A stretch of 64,000 bases of DNA from Streptomyces marianii. Its GTDB lineage: Bacteria; Actinomycetota; Actinomycetes; Streptomycetales; Streptomycetaceae. The stretch is from NCBI RefSeq assembly GCF_005795905.1, contig NZ_VAWE01000001.1, positions 1,116,001-1,180,000 of the forward strand, read 5' to 3'. The position numbers were made by a program, and so were the translations under genes. Under the pieces are notes generated by a model. The model worked only from the letters and a program-made list of their open reading frames with translations. It had not been told where the DNA came from and searched no databases. Of this stretch, positions 16,773 through 26,332 are shown piece after piece. Numbering within the stretch: position 1 is the stretch's first letter; the number at the start of each line of letters is the position of its first letter.

Positions 16773-16803
16773 TCACCGGTCACGCCGCCACGGCGGCCGG
16801 TGA
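16773..16803. terminator. Candidate bidirectional terminator
   Basis: A two-part stem (TCACCG with CGGTGA, then GCCGCC with GGCGGC, 5-base bulge) lies between the convergent oxidase and BCCT genes. Confidence 0.4.
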
Positions 16804-16822
16804 GGGCGCCGGGGGCCGGAGT

Positions 16823-18532
16823 TCACTTCTCCGGCGGTGTGGGGCCGATCCGGAGCTCGAAGTCCCCGTCGTACCTCTCGTGACCCGCGATGACGGCGAG
16901 ATCGACGACCTCCTCGCCGCGTTCACCGCGCACGATGATCGGATCGTGGCGCAGATCGCGCATCAGCGCGAAACACATCGCGATCATCACGACGAGGAAC
17001 GGGGCCGCGACCAGGATCGTGAGGTTCTGCAGTCCGGCCAGGGCGTCGCCCTTCCCGCCGCCGATCAGCAGCATGACGGCCGCGACGGCGCCGGTGACGG
17101 TGCCCCAGAACACCACGACGAACCGTCCCGGCTCCAGGGCGCCCTTCTGTGAGAGCGTCCCCATCACGAGGGACGCCGCGTCCGCTCCGGAGACGAAGAA
17201 GATGCCGACCAGGACCATCACGAGCATGCTCGTGACGGTGGCGGCGGGGTACTGCTGGAGCACCGCGAACAACTGGCCCTCGGGCGTGGTCTCGCCGCCC
17301 AGCCGGCCGCGCTCCTGGAGCGTCATCGCCGTACCGCCGAAGATCGCGAACCAGCAGAGGCTGACCGTGCTGGGCACGAGGATCACTCCGCCGACGAACT
17401 GGCGGATCGTCCGGCCCCGGCTGATGCGGGCGATGAACATGCCCACGAACGGTGTCCAGGAGATCCACCAGGCCCAGTAGAAGACCGTCCAGCTGCCGAG
17501 CCAGTCGGCGACCCCGGCACCGCTGGACGCCTCGGTCCGGCCGATCAGCTGCGGCAGTTCGCCGAAGTAGGTGGCGATCGAGGTGGGGAGGAGGTCGAGC
17601 ACGATGACGGTCGGTCCGGCGACGAACAGGAACACGGCGAGCAGCAGTGCCAGCACCATGTTGGTGTTGGACAGCCACTGGATGCCCTTCTCGATGCCGG
17701 ACACGGCGGAGAGGACGAAGGCGAGCGTCAGCACCGCGATGATGGCGACGAGGAGTGCCGTGCTGACCTTCGTCATCCAGCCCAGTTCGCTGACCCCGCT
17801 GCCGATCTGGAGGGCGCCGAGTCCGAGGGACGCCGCCGAACCGAACAGCGTGGCGAAGATGGCGAGGATGTCGATGAGCCGCCCGCCCCACCCGTAGGCG
17901 TGCTTCCTGCCGATCAGCGGCTCGAAGACGGCGCTGACGGTCTGGCGGCGCCGGCGCCGGAAGGTGCTGTACGCGATGGCGAGCCCGACCACGGCGTAGA
18001 TGGCCCACGGATGCAGCGTCCAGTGGAACAGGGTCGTGGCCATCGCGGTCTCCATGGCCTGGGCCGCGTCGGCGGGATCGGTGCCCGGCGGCGGGTCGGT
18101 GAAGTGCGCCAGGGGCTCGCTGACCCCGTAGAACATCAGCCCGATGCCCATGCCCGCGCTGAACATCATCGCGATCCAGGAGACGGTGCGGAACTCGGGT
18201 TCCTCGCCCTCCCTGCCGAGCGGGATGCGTCCGTAGCGGCTCATGGCGAGCCAGAGGGCGAAGATGACGAAGCCGGAGGCGGCCAGGACGAACGCCCAGC
18301 CGCCGTTGTGGATGAGGCCCGCGAGCATGCCGCTGGAGATGCGCTCGAGGTCGTCCGTGGCGATGGAGCCCCAGACCACGAACGCGACCGTGAGGACGGC
18401 GGTGACCCCGAAGACGACCCGGTCCGTGACGTGGCCGTACCTCGTCACGTCCGGACGGCCGACGACGTCCGTCACCGGCGGATCTCCCTGGCCGTCCGGT
18501 TGTTCTGCGTCGTGCGACTCGTCATGCGGCAC
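16823..18532 (-). CDS. BCCT-family osmolyte transporter
   Basis: 569 residues with about 12 membrane helices. Family motifs are SAGMGIGLMFYGVSEPL and WAWWISWTPFVGMFIARISRGRTIR, the latter carrying the Trp-box of betaine/carnitine/choline transporters. The Gly-rich AGMGIG reads as in sodium-coupled members, so sodium symport of glycine betaine or choline is likely. No long C-terminal osmosensor is present (it ends about 55 residues after the last helix). It lies 83 bp downstream of the M14 peptidase gene on the same strand. Confidence 0.9.
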   Translation of the reverse strand: MPHDESHDAEQPDGQGDPPVTDVVGRPDVTRYGHVTDRVVFGVTAVLTVAFVVWGSIATDDLERISSGMLAGLIHNGGWAFVLAASGFVIFALWLAMSRYGRIPLGREGEEPEFRTVSWIAMMFSAGMGIGLMFYGVSEPLAHFTDPPPGTDPADAAQAMETAMATTLFHWTLHPWAIYAVVGLAIAYSTFRRRRRQTVSAVFEPLIGRKHAYGWGGRLIDILAIFATLFGSAASLGLGALQIGSGVSELGWMTKVSTALLVAIIAVLTLAFVLSAVSGIEKGIQWLSNTNMVLALLLAVFLFVAGPTVIVLDLLPTSIATYFGELPQLIGRTEASSGAGVADWLGSWTVFYWAWWISWTPFVGMFIARISRGRTIRQFVGGVILVPSTVSLCWFAIFGGTAMTLQERGRLGGETTPEGQLFAVLQQYPAATVTSMLVMVLVGIFFVSGADAASLVMGTLSQKGALEPGRFVVVFWGTVTGAVAAVMLLIGGGKGDALAGLQNLTILVAAPFLVVMIAMCFALMRDLRHDPIIVRGERGEEVVDLAVIAGHERYDGDFELRIGPTPPEK

Positions 18533-18615
18533 TGAAGGCCCCTTTCGCGGGTAAACGGAGCCGGGCTTCGTTCTCCGTAGGCCCTCCTACCACATACGAC
18601 GCGGTTCATACGGAA

Positions 18616-19905
18616 TCAGCAGCGGGTGATCGGGTTCCCGACCGTGAGGCGGTAGGCGGCCCGCTCGTCGAGCAGCAGGGGGACGAGCGCCCGCAGCGCC
18701 TGCCGCAGCGGTACCACCGCGCCGTCCGCGGTGGGCCTGGAGACCACTCCGTGCAGGGCGAGTTCGTCCCTGACCTCGGAGAACTGCGCGGCCGTGAGCC
18801 GGTAGCCGCAGGGCGGGTCCTGGATGGTCTCGTCCGCGGTCGCGGGGTCGTTGTCGGCTCCGCCGGTCCACACCGGGCCGCGATCGGCGAATCCGGCGAG
18901 CCGGGCCGCTGTGGTCGCGGCCTCGATCCGGCCGCGCCGCTCGCGGGCGAAGGCGAACGCGCCGTCCAGGGCGGCGAGCTGGGAAGCGACGCGACGCCGG
19001 TTGTTCAGAGCGGGGTCCGCCTTCTCGGCGTCGGTGAGGGGATCGACCCGGGTCTCGACGAGCAGGCCGACGGAGTGCTTCACCCCCGCCGTGTTCCGCA
19101 GGATGCGCTCCTGGCCGTCGCCGGCGACCTGCCGGACGGGCTCACCGGTGACGGGATCGGTCCAGATGCCGTAGATGCCGCTGCTGAAGCCCGCGCCGGC
19201 GGCGGTGGGGCGGACGTAGGTCTCGGAGAGGGTGCGGGCCTCTCGGTGCACATCGCGGGCGGTGTTGAGGTTGCGCGGCCAGAGGGTGAGCAGGTCCTTG
19301 TCGTAGTAGCGAGGTGTGGCGCCGTACTCGTGCAGGTCGTAGACGATGTCGGGACGGCGGTCGCGGATGACGGCGGCAATGGCGCGGCCCTCGGCGGTCC
19401 TCAGCGCGATGTGGTCGCGATTGACGTCCACCCGGTCGGCGTTGCCGCGGGTGCCGGCCGCGCGTCCGTCGGGGTTGGCGGTCGGGATGGCGAGCACGGT
19501 CGTACGGGCCAGGAGGCGGCGGGTTCCCGCGTCCCTTGCCCGGGCGAGGTCCCGGACCGTGGTGAGACACGCCTCACGGCCGGACGGCTCGTCGCCGTGC
19601 TGACTGCAGATCAGCAGCACGGTGTTCGCGGTGGGCCGGTCGCCGCCGATGCGCACGAGTTGGAGCGGGCGGCCCTGTCCGGTCCTGCCGATGGTGCTCA
19701 GCGACACGCGGTCGCTCGACCGGTCGACGGCGTCCAGAAACGCCCACTCCTCAGGCTGGGTGGTCCAGCGGGCACCACCGGAGTCCTCGAATCCGGTGCG
19801 CGGCACATCGGCGTGCGCGGCGGCCGCCCGGACGGGCGCCGGTACGGCGACCGCGGCGGCGAGTGCGCAGGCCACCGCGGCGAAAGTGCGGATACGACGG
19901 TGCAT
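18616..19905 (-). CDS. Secreted M14 zinc carboxypeptidase
   Basis: 429 residues. A Sec signal peptide (residues 1-32, ending near [10 protein letters not shown]) precedes the M14 domain: zinc ligands HGDE (HxxE motif) and the His in YDLHEYG, substrate-binding NPDGR and N-x-D (RVDVNRDH), and the catalytic Glu in GLLVETR. It cleaves C-terminal residues of peptides outside the cell. GGAGG lies ten bases upstream of ATG 19905. The C-terminal 90 residues carry no recognised domain. Confidence 0.87.
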   Translation of the reverse strand: MHRRIRTFAAVACALAAAVAVPAPVRAAAAHADVPRTGFEDSGGARWTTQPEEWAFLDAVDRSSDRVSLSTIGRTGQGRPLQLVRIGGDRPTANTVLLICSQHGDEPSGREACLTTVRDLARARDAGTRRLLARTTVLAIPTANPDGRAAGTRGNADRVDVNRDHIALRTAEGRAIAAVIRDRRPDIVYDLHEYGATPRYYDKDLLTLWPRNLNTARDVHREARTLSETYVRPTAAGAGFSSGIYGIWTDPVTGEPVRQVAGDGQERILRNTAGVKHSVGLLVETRVDPLTDAEKADPALNNRRRVASQLAALDGAFAFARERRGRIEAATTAARLAGFADRGPVWTGGADNDPATADETIQDPPCGYRLTAAQFSEVRDELALHGVVSRPTADGAVVPLRQALRALVPLLLDERAAYRLTVGNPITRC

Positions 19906-20075
19906 CGGTTCGCTGCCTCCGGGGACGGGTCGGATCGGATCGGACGTGGTGCGCTCACTCCGTCGAGCCGGGTGCCGAGGGCCGGACGCGGCCGGTGGAC
20001 CACTGTCCGGGGGTGCGTTCGATGTCGGCCATGGGCCGCGTCCGTCGGCGACGGCGCCGTCCCGGCTCTTGCCGA

Positions 20076-20687
20076 TCATCCCTGCGTCCCCGGTGGTCCT
20101 GGGGGCGGCGCCCCGGGTCCCGGTGCGGTGGCGAGGGCACGGGTGCGGCCGTTCGGCCGGTCGACGACGGCCTCGGCGGACTGGACGTCGAAGCGGCCCC
20201 CGACGTCGGCGCAGCCGTCGGAGCGGCCGGTGCCGGCGGGGTCGACCGCGAAGCCGTAGCCGCACTGCACGAAGCAGTGGTCGCGGTACCGCGGGAGGGC
20301 GACGGGATTCCCGTGTGCGCCGCAGGTTCTCCGCCGGCTCTCCCTGCCGCGCCCGCAGCAGGAGTAATTCGGGCCGGCGTCCATGGTGACGGGTATTTTC
20401 CGGCCATGTTGCGCCGGATCCCGTGTCCGGAGGGTGTCGACGTCGACGCGGTCGTCGCGATCGCCCCCGCCGCCGTCGCCGTCGCGCCGGGTGTCGCCCC
20501 AGACGGACTCCCGCATCGCGTCGTCGTAGGAGTGGACGGGTCCGCTGTCCCGGGGCGCGGCGCCGTGTGCGCCGCTCTGCGGGACGGGGACGGACATCGG
20601 AGCGGCTGCGACCGCGGCGGCGAGGTTCTGCCGGTGAGTCGGACGGGCGGCACACGTATCGGCATGGGCGGACGGTACTCCCGTCAA
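20076..20687 (-). CDS. Unrecognised Cys-rich protein, start uncertain
   Basis: Up to 203 residues. From about residue 50 the frame has third-position G/C bias and non-repetitive composition ([56 protein letters not shown]), which argues for real coding; seven Cys lie between residues 108 and 165. The N-terminus is unclear: TTG 20687 lacks a proper ribosome binding site, and in-frame ATGs occur at 20597 and near residue 58. The end is Pro-rich. I do not recognise a family. It sits 170 bp upstream of the M14 peptidase gene on the same strand. Confidence 0.45.
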   Translation of the reverse strand: MTGVPSAHADTCAARPTHRQNLAAAVAAAPMSVPVPQSGAHGAAPRDSGPVHSYDDAMRESVWGDTRRDGDGGGGDRDDRVDVDTLRTRDPAQHGRKIPVTMDAGPNYSCCGRGRESRRRTCGAHGNPVALPRYRDHCFVQCGYGFAVDPAGTGRSDGCADVGGRFDVQSAEAVVDRPNGRTRALATAPGPGAPPPGPPGTQG

Positions 20688-20835
20688 CTTCCGTGCGACA
20701 GAGGGCAGTAGTGGGCCGTTGGAGGACAGGAGCGACGAATGGGAGACCGGGCGCCAGGTCGGCCGAATGGCGCTCGTGCGACGGAAGGCGCCATGGACAC
20801 GCCGGAGCGCCGGACGCGTGAATAGGGTCCGAAAA

Positions 20836-20873
20836 GATCAACACCCCGTGATGTGATCAGCACCCCCTGATGT
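20836..20873. promoter_or_regulatory. Two tandem 19-bp operator-like repeats before the M1 peptidase
   Basis: Units GATCAACACCCCGTGATGT and GATCAGCACCCCCTGATGT are adjacent and differ at two positions; each is flanked by ATCA/TGAT palindromic ends. A -10-like TAGGGT (20823-20828) lies just upstream, so the repeats fall at or just after the transcription start, and the second runs into the ribosome binding site. Confidence 0.55.
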
Positions 20874-20884
20874 TGGGAGCATTC

Positions 20885-22459
20885 GTGCAGCGCAGAATTC
20901 TCGTCCCGAGCGCGGTTGCGGCATCTCTTCTGCTGGCGATCCCGGCGTCCGCCGCCGCCGGGGGTCCCGGGAAGTCCCCCGGGGGACAGGGCGCGCCCGG
21001 GGCCCCGGGCATCGGCGACCCCTACTATCCGTCCAGCGGCAACGGCGGATACGACGTGGCGCATTACGACCTCCGGCTGAGGTACCAGCCCGCAACGGAC
21101 CTCCTGGAGGGCACGGCGACAATTCTCGCCACCACCCGGCAGGACCTCTCCCGTTTCAACCTCGACTTCGGCCTGACGGTCAGTGAGGTACGGGTGAACG
21201 GCCGCACGGCGGGGTTCACCCGGAGCGGCGGCCAGGAACTGGAGATCACTCCGGCCGCACCGCTGGAGGAGAACCGCCCGGTCACGGTGGTCGTCAGGTA
21301 CTCCGGAAAACCCTCGGAACTGAAGATCGACGGCTGGACCGCCTGGCACCGCACCCCGGACGGCGGGGTCGCCGCCCAGGAGCCCGCCTCGGCCGTGTGG
21401 TGGTTCCCGTCCAACGACCATCCGCTCGACAAGGCCACCTTCGACATCTCCGTCGCGGTCCCGGACGGCACCCAGGCGATCAGCAACGGCGTGCTGCGCT
21501 CCCGCTCGTCACGGCTGGGCTGGACCCGCTACAACTGGCGGTCCGACAAGCCGCAGGCCACGTACCTCGCCACACTCGCCGTCGGGAAGTTCGACATCAC
21601 CACCGACACGACCGCGAACGGACTGCCGGTCCTCAACGCCTACAGCAAGGACCTCGGGGGCAACGCGGGCGCGGCACGGGCCAGCGTCGAGCGGACCGCC
21701 GAGGTCGCGGAGTGGCTGGAGGGCGTCTTCGGGCCGTACCCGTTCAACGCGCTCGGCGGCTACGTCCCCAACGTGCCCAGCGGGTACGCCCTGGAGACCC
21801 AGACCCGGCCGTTCTACAGCCCGCGGCAGTTCGCCAACGGGGCGAACGTCTCGGTCGTCGTGCACGAACTGGCCCACCAGTGGTACGGGGACAGTGTCTC
21901 CGTGAAGGGCTGGAAGGACATCTGGGTCAACGAAGGCTTCGCCCGCTACAGCCAGTGGCTGTGGTCGGAGAAGGAGGGCGAGGGCACGGCACAGGAGCTG
22001 GCCGACTACATCTACGCCCTGCACCCGGCCGACGATCCCTTCTGGACGGTGAAGCCGGGCGACCCGGGGCCGGACAGGCAGTTCGACATCGCCGTGTACG
22101 ACCGCGGCGCTCTCGCCCTGCAGGCGCTGCGCAACGCGATCGGCGACGAGGACTTCTTCGCGGTCCTCAAGGGCTGGCCGGCCGCGCACGCCGACGGCAA
22201 CGCGAGCGTCGGCGACTTCGTGCAGTACGCCGAGGAGGTCTCCGGGACACCGCTCGCGGACCTCTTCCGCACCTGGCTGTACGAGCCGTCCAGGCCGGCC
22301 GCGCCCGCCGCGGCGGCGCCGCCGAGCGGGGTCTCGAAGGCACCCGGCGTCACCCGGTCCGATGCCCGGCCCGCCGAGCCCAGGTCGTACCGGAGGATCG
22401 CCGCCACCGACACGGTGCACGACCACGACCGCGGTCACGGCCGCGACCAGCGCGACTGA
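20885..22459 (+). CDS. Secreted M1-family zinc aminopeptidase
   Basis: 524 residues. A signal peptide (RRILVPSAVAASLLLAIPASAAA) precedes an M1 N-terminal beta domain and the catalytic domain: substrate motif GYALETQT (replacing GAMEN), HELAHQWYG and the third zinc ligand in WVNEGFA. It removes N-terminal residues from extracellular peptides. The C-terminal HEAT-like domain of long M1 enzymes is missing, as in other short secreted actinobacterial members, and the protein ends in a Pro/Ala-rich linker and His/Asp-rich tail. GTG 20885 follows GGGAG at five bases; an upstream ATG (20870) overlaps the repeat element. Confidence 0.9.
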   Translation: MQRRILVPSAVAASLLLAIPASAAAGGPGKSPGGQGAPGAPGIGDPYYPSSGNGGYDVAHYDLRLRYQPATDLLEGTATILATTRQDLSRFNLDFGLTVSEVRVNGRTAGFTRSGGQELEITPAAPLEENRPVTVVVRYSGKPSELKIDGWTAWHRTPDGGVAAQEPASAVWWFPSNDHPLDKATFDISVAVPDGTQAISNGVLRSRSSRLGWTRYNWRSDKPQATYLATLAVGKFDITTDTTANGLPVLNAYSKDLGGNAGAARASVERTAEVAEWLEGVFGPYPFNALGGYVPNVPSGYALETQTRPFYSPRQFANGANVSVVVHELAHQWYGDSVSVKGWKDIWVNEGFARYSQWLWSEKEGEGTAQELADYIYALHPADDPFWTVKPGDPGPDRQFDIAVYDRGALALQALRNAIGDEDFFAVLKGWPAAHADGNASVGDFVQYAEEVSGTPLADLFRTWLYEPSRPAAPAAAAPPSGVSKAPGVTRSDARPAEPRSYRRIAATDTVHDHDRGHGRDQRD

Positions 22460-22569
22460 CCCGTGCCATCGGGTGCCGCCGCCCCGCTCCGGGGCCGCGG
22501 CACCTGCGGCTACGCTGACCCGGCACGACCTGTGCCACCCGTACGGACACCGCCGGTGAGGAGCGTCCC

Positions 22570-23613
22570 GTGCCCGATCGGAGCAGTGGACCCAGACCCA
22601 CCCTGGAAGCCGTCGCCGCACGGGCCGGGGTCTCCAGGGCCACGGTGTCCCGCGTCGTCAACGGCGGGGCGGGGGTGCGCGCCCCGGTGGCCGACCGGGT
22701 GCGCGAAGCGGTCGCCGAGCTCGGCTACGTACCCAACCAGGCGGCCCGCAGTCTGGTCACCCGGCGAAGCGGCGCGGTCGCCGTGATCATCGCGGAGCCC
22801 GAGTTCCGGGTGTTCTCCGATCCCTTCTTCGAACGCCAGGTACGCGGCATCAGCCGTGAACTGAGCGCCAACGACTCGCAGTTGGTACTGCTGTGGGTCG
22901 AGGGCCCGGACGACCACGACCGGATAGCCCGCTATCTCGGCGGCGGCCACGTCGACGGCGCGCTCGCCTTCTCGCTCCACGAGAGCGACGAACTCCCCTC
23001 GGTGGTACTGGGGTCGGGGGTCCCGGCGGTGTTCGGCGGCCGCCCCGGCGGGCCGGGCGCCGGCTCCGAGCACGCCGTGCCGTACGTCGACTGCGACAAC
23101 CGGGGCGGGGCCCGTGCGGCGGTGCGCCATCTCGTCGGCCTCGGCCGCACCCGGATCGCCCATATCGCCGGCCCCCGGGACCAGACGTCGGCGCTCGACC
23201 GACTCCACGGCTACCGGGACGTGCTGCCGGACGCCGACCCGGGGCTCACCGCCCAGGGCGACTTCACGGCGCGCAGCGGGGAGTCGGCGATGGCCGCGCT
23301 GCTCGACGCGGGTCCGGCGGCGCCGGACGCGGTGTTCGCCTCGAACGACCTGATGGCCTCGGGGGCCCTGAGGCTGCTGCACGAGCGGGGGCTGCGGGTA
23401 CCGGAGGACATCGCGGTCGTCGGCTTCGACGACATGGCGTCGGTGGCGGAGACCACCGATCCGCCACTGACGACGGTCCGCCAGGACATCGAGGGCAACG
23501 GGCGGCTGATGGTACGGCTGTTGATGGCTCTGCTCGACGGGCGGGACACGGAGACCGTTCCCCCGGCCTCGGTGATCACGCCGACCCTGCTGGTACGGCG
23601 CGCGACGGCCTGA
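22570..23613 (+). CDS. LacI-family transcriptional regulator
   Basis: 347 residues. The N-terminal helix-turn-helix reads LEAVAARAGVSRATVSRVVNG (residues 12-32) with hinge VPNQAARSLVTRR, followed by a periplasmic-binding-protein-like sensor domain (VAVIIAEPEF, DGALAFS, VVGFDDMASVAETTDPPLTTV). Such regulators usually repress sugar uptake or glycosidase genes; no sugar operon is adjacent, so the target is unclear. GTG 22570 follows GAGGAG. A perfect 50-bp palindrome terminates it. Confidence 0.9.
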   Translation: MPDRSSGPRPTLEAVAARAGVSRATVSRVVNGGAGVRAPVADRVREAVAELGYVPNQAARSLVTRRSGAVAVIIAEPEFRVFSDPFFERQVRGISRELSANDSQLVLLWVEGPDDHDRIARYLGGGHVDGALAFSLHESDELPSVVLGSGVPAVFGGRPGGPGAGSEHAVPYVDCDNRGGARAAVRHLVGLGRTRIAHIAGPRDQTSALDRLHGYRDVLPDADPGLTAQGDFTARSGESAMAALLDAGPAAPDAVFASNDLMASGALRLLHERGLRVPEDIAVVGFDDMASVAETTDPPLTTVRQDIEGNGRLMVRLLMALLDGRDTETVPPASVITPTLLVRRATA

Positions 23614-23620
23614 ACGGCCC

Positions 23621-23670
23621 CCGGGCCGCGGATGCTCGCGCCGGCGCCGGCGCGAGCATCCGCGGCCCGG
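23621..23670 (+). terminator. Perfect 50-bp palindromic terminator
   Basis: Two 24-base arms (23621-23644 and 23647-23670) are exact reverse complements around a CG centre. It starts eight bases after the LacI-family stop codon. Confidence 0.85.
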
Positions 23671-23757
23671 GACTTCTGCGGGAGTCCCGGAGCGAACACC
23701 ATGCGTCCCGGCAGGACACGAGTCCGGGCGCGGCGTCCGGCGGCCCCGGCCAGGACG

Positions 23758-23945
23758 TGGGTCCCGGCGCGGGCGTCACGCCACCCGGCGGACCCGAGTC
23801 CCGGCGCGAGCGTCACACCACCCGGCGGACCCGAGTCCCGGCGCGAGCGTCACACCACCCGGCGGACCCGAGTCCCGGCGCGAGCGTCACACCACCCGGC
23901 GGACCCGAGTCCGGGGCCCGCGCCCCCGCGCGAGCGTCCCGCTCT
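23758..23945. repeat. 37-bp tandem repeat array
   Basis: Three exact adjacent 37-bp units (23796-23832, 23833-23869, 23870-23906) begin GAGTCCCGGCGCGAGC, with degenerate flanking copies on both sides. The period is not a multiple of three and no gene overlaps, so it is a non-coding minisatellite in the 504-bp gap 23614-24117. Confidence 0.85.
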
Positions 23946-24117
23946 CCGGCAGGGCCCGGCCCCGGGGCCGGCGACCCGAACCCCTCCCCCGTAAGGGCAT
24001 CGGCACACCGGGCGGACGACGCGGCGCAGCGGCTCGCCGTGACGCGGTGAATCGGCGTCGGCGACCCGGGATCGTCCCCGCCCGGGAGGCAGAACGCCGG
24101 CCGCCGCGCAGGAGCCG

Positions 24118-25035
24118 TCACCTCGGGCGCGCCTTCGGCAGCCGGCCCTCGGCCCGGGCCCGGCGACGGGCCCGTCTGGCCTGCGGCAGATAGCGCAGCC
24201 GCTCCGGAAGCAGGGGCACGACGATTCTGACGGCCCGGCCGAAACGCCGCAGCCGCCGCTCCTGTCCGGCGGTCCACGGCAGTCCGATCGCCTCGCGGGC
24301 GTCCGGCGGCATCAGCCCGACGGTGAGGAAGCGCCTCAGCCGGAGGAACCGGGGCAGGACCAGCGGCCAGCACAGGCGCAGCAGCAGTCTCAGCGGCAGG
24401 GGGCCGAGGGCGGGCGGCGGCAGACCGCGGTCGGTGGCGAGGAGGTCCCGGACGACGGCGGTGGCTTCGAGCTCGTCGGCGAGGACCTTGCGGTAGTAGG
24501 GCCAGAACTCCTCGACGGTGCCCGGCATGTCGCGGTCCCGGATGCCGAGCACCCTGCCCACGCTCAGCCATTCCGCGTAGAGCCGTCGCTCCTGGGCCTC
24601 GGTGAACGGGCGGTACAGATAGCGGATCGCGTGGTGGTGGACGGGGAAGCCGGTGGCGTGGACCCACGCGTAGTACTCGGGGGTGAGCGCGTGGTAGCGG
24701 CGGCCCCTGCTGTCGGTGCCCTGAATGCCCCGATGCAGCCGGCGCAGACGACGGCCCTCCTCGGCGGCGGCGTCCCCGCCGTACACCCACAGCTGTAGCG
24801 AGCGCAGTGAGCGCTCGCCGCGGCCCCAGGGGTCGGTGCGGAAGACGGAGTGCTCGTCGACGCCCGCGCCGACGGCCGGGTGCGCGACCTGCAGGGCGAG
24901 CGCGGCGGGGAGCATGAGCAGCCCGCGCACGTCGCCGACCAGGGTCCACAGGACGCCGCCGGGCGGCGGGGGCAGGGGGTCCGGCCCGCCCGTGCCGTCC
25001 GCCTTCCGCGTCAGGGGCTCCTGCGGCCTGGTCAT
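24118..25035 (-). CDS. MpaB/Lcp-like (DUF2236) oxygenase family protein
   Basis: 305 residues, all helical. Family features include ALQVAHPAVGAGVDEHS, RTDPWGRGERSLRSLQLWVYGG, the RLHRGIQGTDSRGRRYHALTPEYYAWVHAT stretch and a C-terminal RLRYLPQARRARRRARAE. DUF2236 includes latex-clearing protein and fungal MpaB; several members bind heme b and oxidise hydrophobic substrates, but the substrate here is unknown. No signal peptide is seen. ATG 25035 has GGGAG upstream. Confidence 0.8.
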   Translation of the reverse strand: MTRPQEPLTRKADGTGGPDPLPPPPGGVLWTLVGDVRGLLMLPAALALQVAHPAVGAGVDEHSVFRTDPWGRGERSLRSLQLWVYGGDAAAEEGRRLRRLHRGIQGTDSRGRRYHALTPEYYAWVHATGFPVHHHAIRYLYRPFTEAQERRLYAEWLSVGRVLGIRDRDMPGTVEEFWPYYRKVLADELEATAVVRDLLATDRGLPPPALGPLPLRLLLRLCWPLVLPRFLRLRRFLTVGLMPPDAREAIGLPWTAGQERRLRRFGRAVRIVVPLLPERLRYLPQARRARRRARAEGRLPKARPR

Positions 25036-25231
25036 CGGTGTGCTCCCGGAGGCCGATGGGCGCGGTGCGACGCGCGCGCTCTCACAACTCCAGTATGCGA
25101 TCACGGCCGGACGAGGGGGCAGTGGGGGACCGATCCGTCCCGGGAAGTCCCCTTGGAGGACCCCGGGACTCGACCGGTCCGCAAACGTTCCCAGGAACGT
25201 GGAACTCCGGCAAGAAACCCGGCACCTGACG

Positions 25232-25247
25232 GTTACCCGAAAGTAAC
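25232..25247. promoter_or_regulatory. GTTAC(N6)GTAAC inverted repeat upstream of the sphingomyelinase
   Basis: GTTAC-CCGAAA-GTAAC is a perfect 5-bp inverted repeat about 66 bp upstream of the start codon, a plausible operator. Which regulator binds is unknown. Confidence 0.4.
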
Positions 25248-25275
25248 TGCCGCTGCTTTGATGTCCGCCGGTATC

Positions 25276-25296
25276 ACCCCCACCCCCACCCCCACC
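25276..25296. repeat. ACCCCC hexanucleotide repeat in the sphingomyelinase leader
   Basis: Three and a half copies of ACCCCC lie just upstream of the ribosome binding site. The opposite strand has four G-runs able to form a G-quadruplex. Confidence 0.7.
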
Positions 25297-25312
25297 AGAA
25301 ACGGGAGTTCCA

Positions 25313-26314
25313 GTGCCGCAATCCGTGCTCCGCCGCGCGTCCGGCGCAGCCCTCGCCACGGCGGTCGCCGCCGCCACCCTGGCGGTCGCCGCGCCGTCGG
25401 CGTCCGCCTCACCCGCCGGGCAGACCGCCGCGGCGACGCCCTCGCTGAAGGTCCTGACGTACAACGTCTTCCTCTTCAGCAAGACCCTGTACCCCAACTG
25501 GGGCCAGGACCACAGGGCCGCCGAGATCCCGAAGGCCCCGTACTTCCAGGGCAACGACGTCGTCGTGCTCCAGGAGGCGTTCGACAACTCCTCGTCCGAC
25601 GCGATGCAGCGCAACGCCCGGACCCAGTACCCGTACCAGACTCCCGTGATGGGCCGCAGCAAGAGCGGCTGGGACGCGACGGGCGGCGCGTACTCGGCGA
25701 CGGTGCCGGAGGACGGCGGGGTCACGGTCCTCAGCAAGTGGCCCATCGTGCGCAAGGAGCAGTACGTCTACAAGGACGCCTGCGGCTCCGACTGGTGGTC
25801 CAACAAGGGCTTCGTGTACGCGGTCCTGGATGTGAACGGCAGCAGGGTGCACGTGGTGGGGACCCATGCGCAGTCGACCGACCCGGGCTGCGCGGCGGGC
25901 GAGGCTGCGCGGATGCGCAGCCGCCAGTTCAAGGCACTCGACGCGTTCCTCGACGCCAAGAACATCCCGGCCTCCGAGCAGGTCCTGGTGGCGGGCGACT
26001 TCAACGTCGACTCGCGCACACCCGAGTACGCGACCATGCTGGCGGACGGTGGGCTCGCCGACGCGGACAGCCGCACCGGGCACCCGTACTCCTTCGACCC
26101 CCAGGACAACTCGATCGCGGCCGACCGCTATCCGGGCGAGCCGCGCGAGGACCTCGATTACGTCCTGCACCGGGCCGGGCACGTCCGCCCGGCCGGCTGG
26201 CGGAACGACGTGATCAAGGAGCGGAGTGCACCCTGGACGGTGAGGAGTTGGGGCACCGACTACACCTACACCAACCTCTCGGACCACTACCCGGTCGCCG
26301 CCTTCGGGCAGTAG
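25313..26314 (+). CDS. Secreted sphingomyelinase C (sphingomyelin phosphodiesterase)
   Basis: 333 residues. A signal peptide (RRASGAALATAVAAATLAVAAPSASAS) precedes an endonuclease/exonuclease/phosphatase fold: metal-binding LTYNVFLF (Asn) and VVLQEAFD (Glu), GTHAQS (His), AGDFNVDS (Asp/Asn), DLDYVL and catalytic SDHYPVAA (Asp-His). It hydrolyses sphingomyelin to ceramide and phosphocholine outside the cell, likely as a nutrient phospholipase or membrane-damaging factor. GTG 25313 has GGGAG five bases upstream. The length is typical of bacterial neutral sphingomyelinases. Confidence 0.92.
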   Translation: MPQSVLRRASGAALATAVAAATLAVAAPSASASPAGQTAAATPSLKVLTYNVFLFSKTLYPNWGQDHRAAEIPKAPYFQGNDVVVLQEAFDNSSSDAMQRNARTQYPYQTPVMGRSKSGWDATGGAYSATVPEDGGVTVLSKWPIVRKEQYVYKDACGSDWWSNKGFVYAVLDVNGSRVHVVGTHAQSTDPGCAAGEAARMRSRQFKALDAFLDAKNIPASEQVLVAGDFNVDSRTPEYATMLADGGLADADSRTGHPYSFDPQDNSIAADRYPGEPREDLDYVLHRAGHVRPAGWRNDVIKERSAPWTVRSWGTDYTYTNLSDHYPVAAFGQ

Positions 26315-26332
26315 CCGAGAAGGCGTAGCCGC

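Noticed and set aside
23632..23994. Coding interpretation of the 37-bp repeats
   Set aside because: The unit length is not a multiple of three, so each copy changes frame; no start or family supports a protein.
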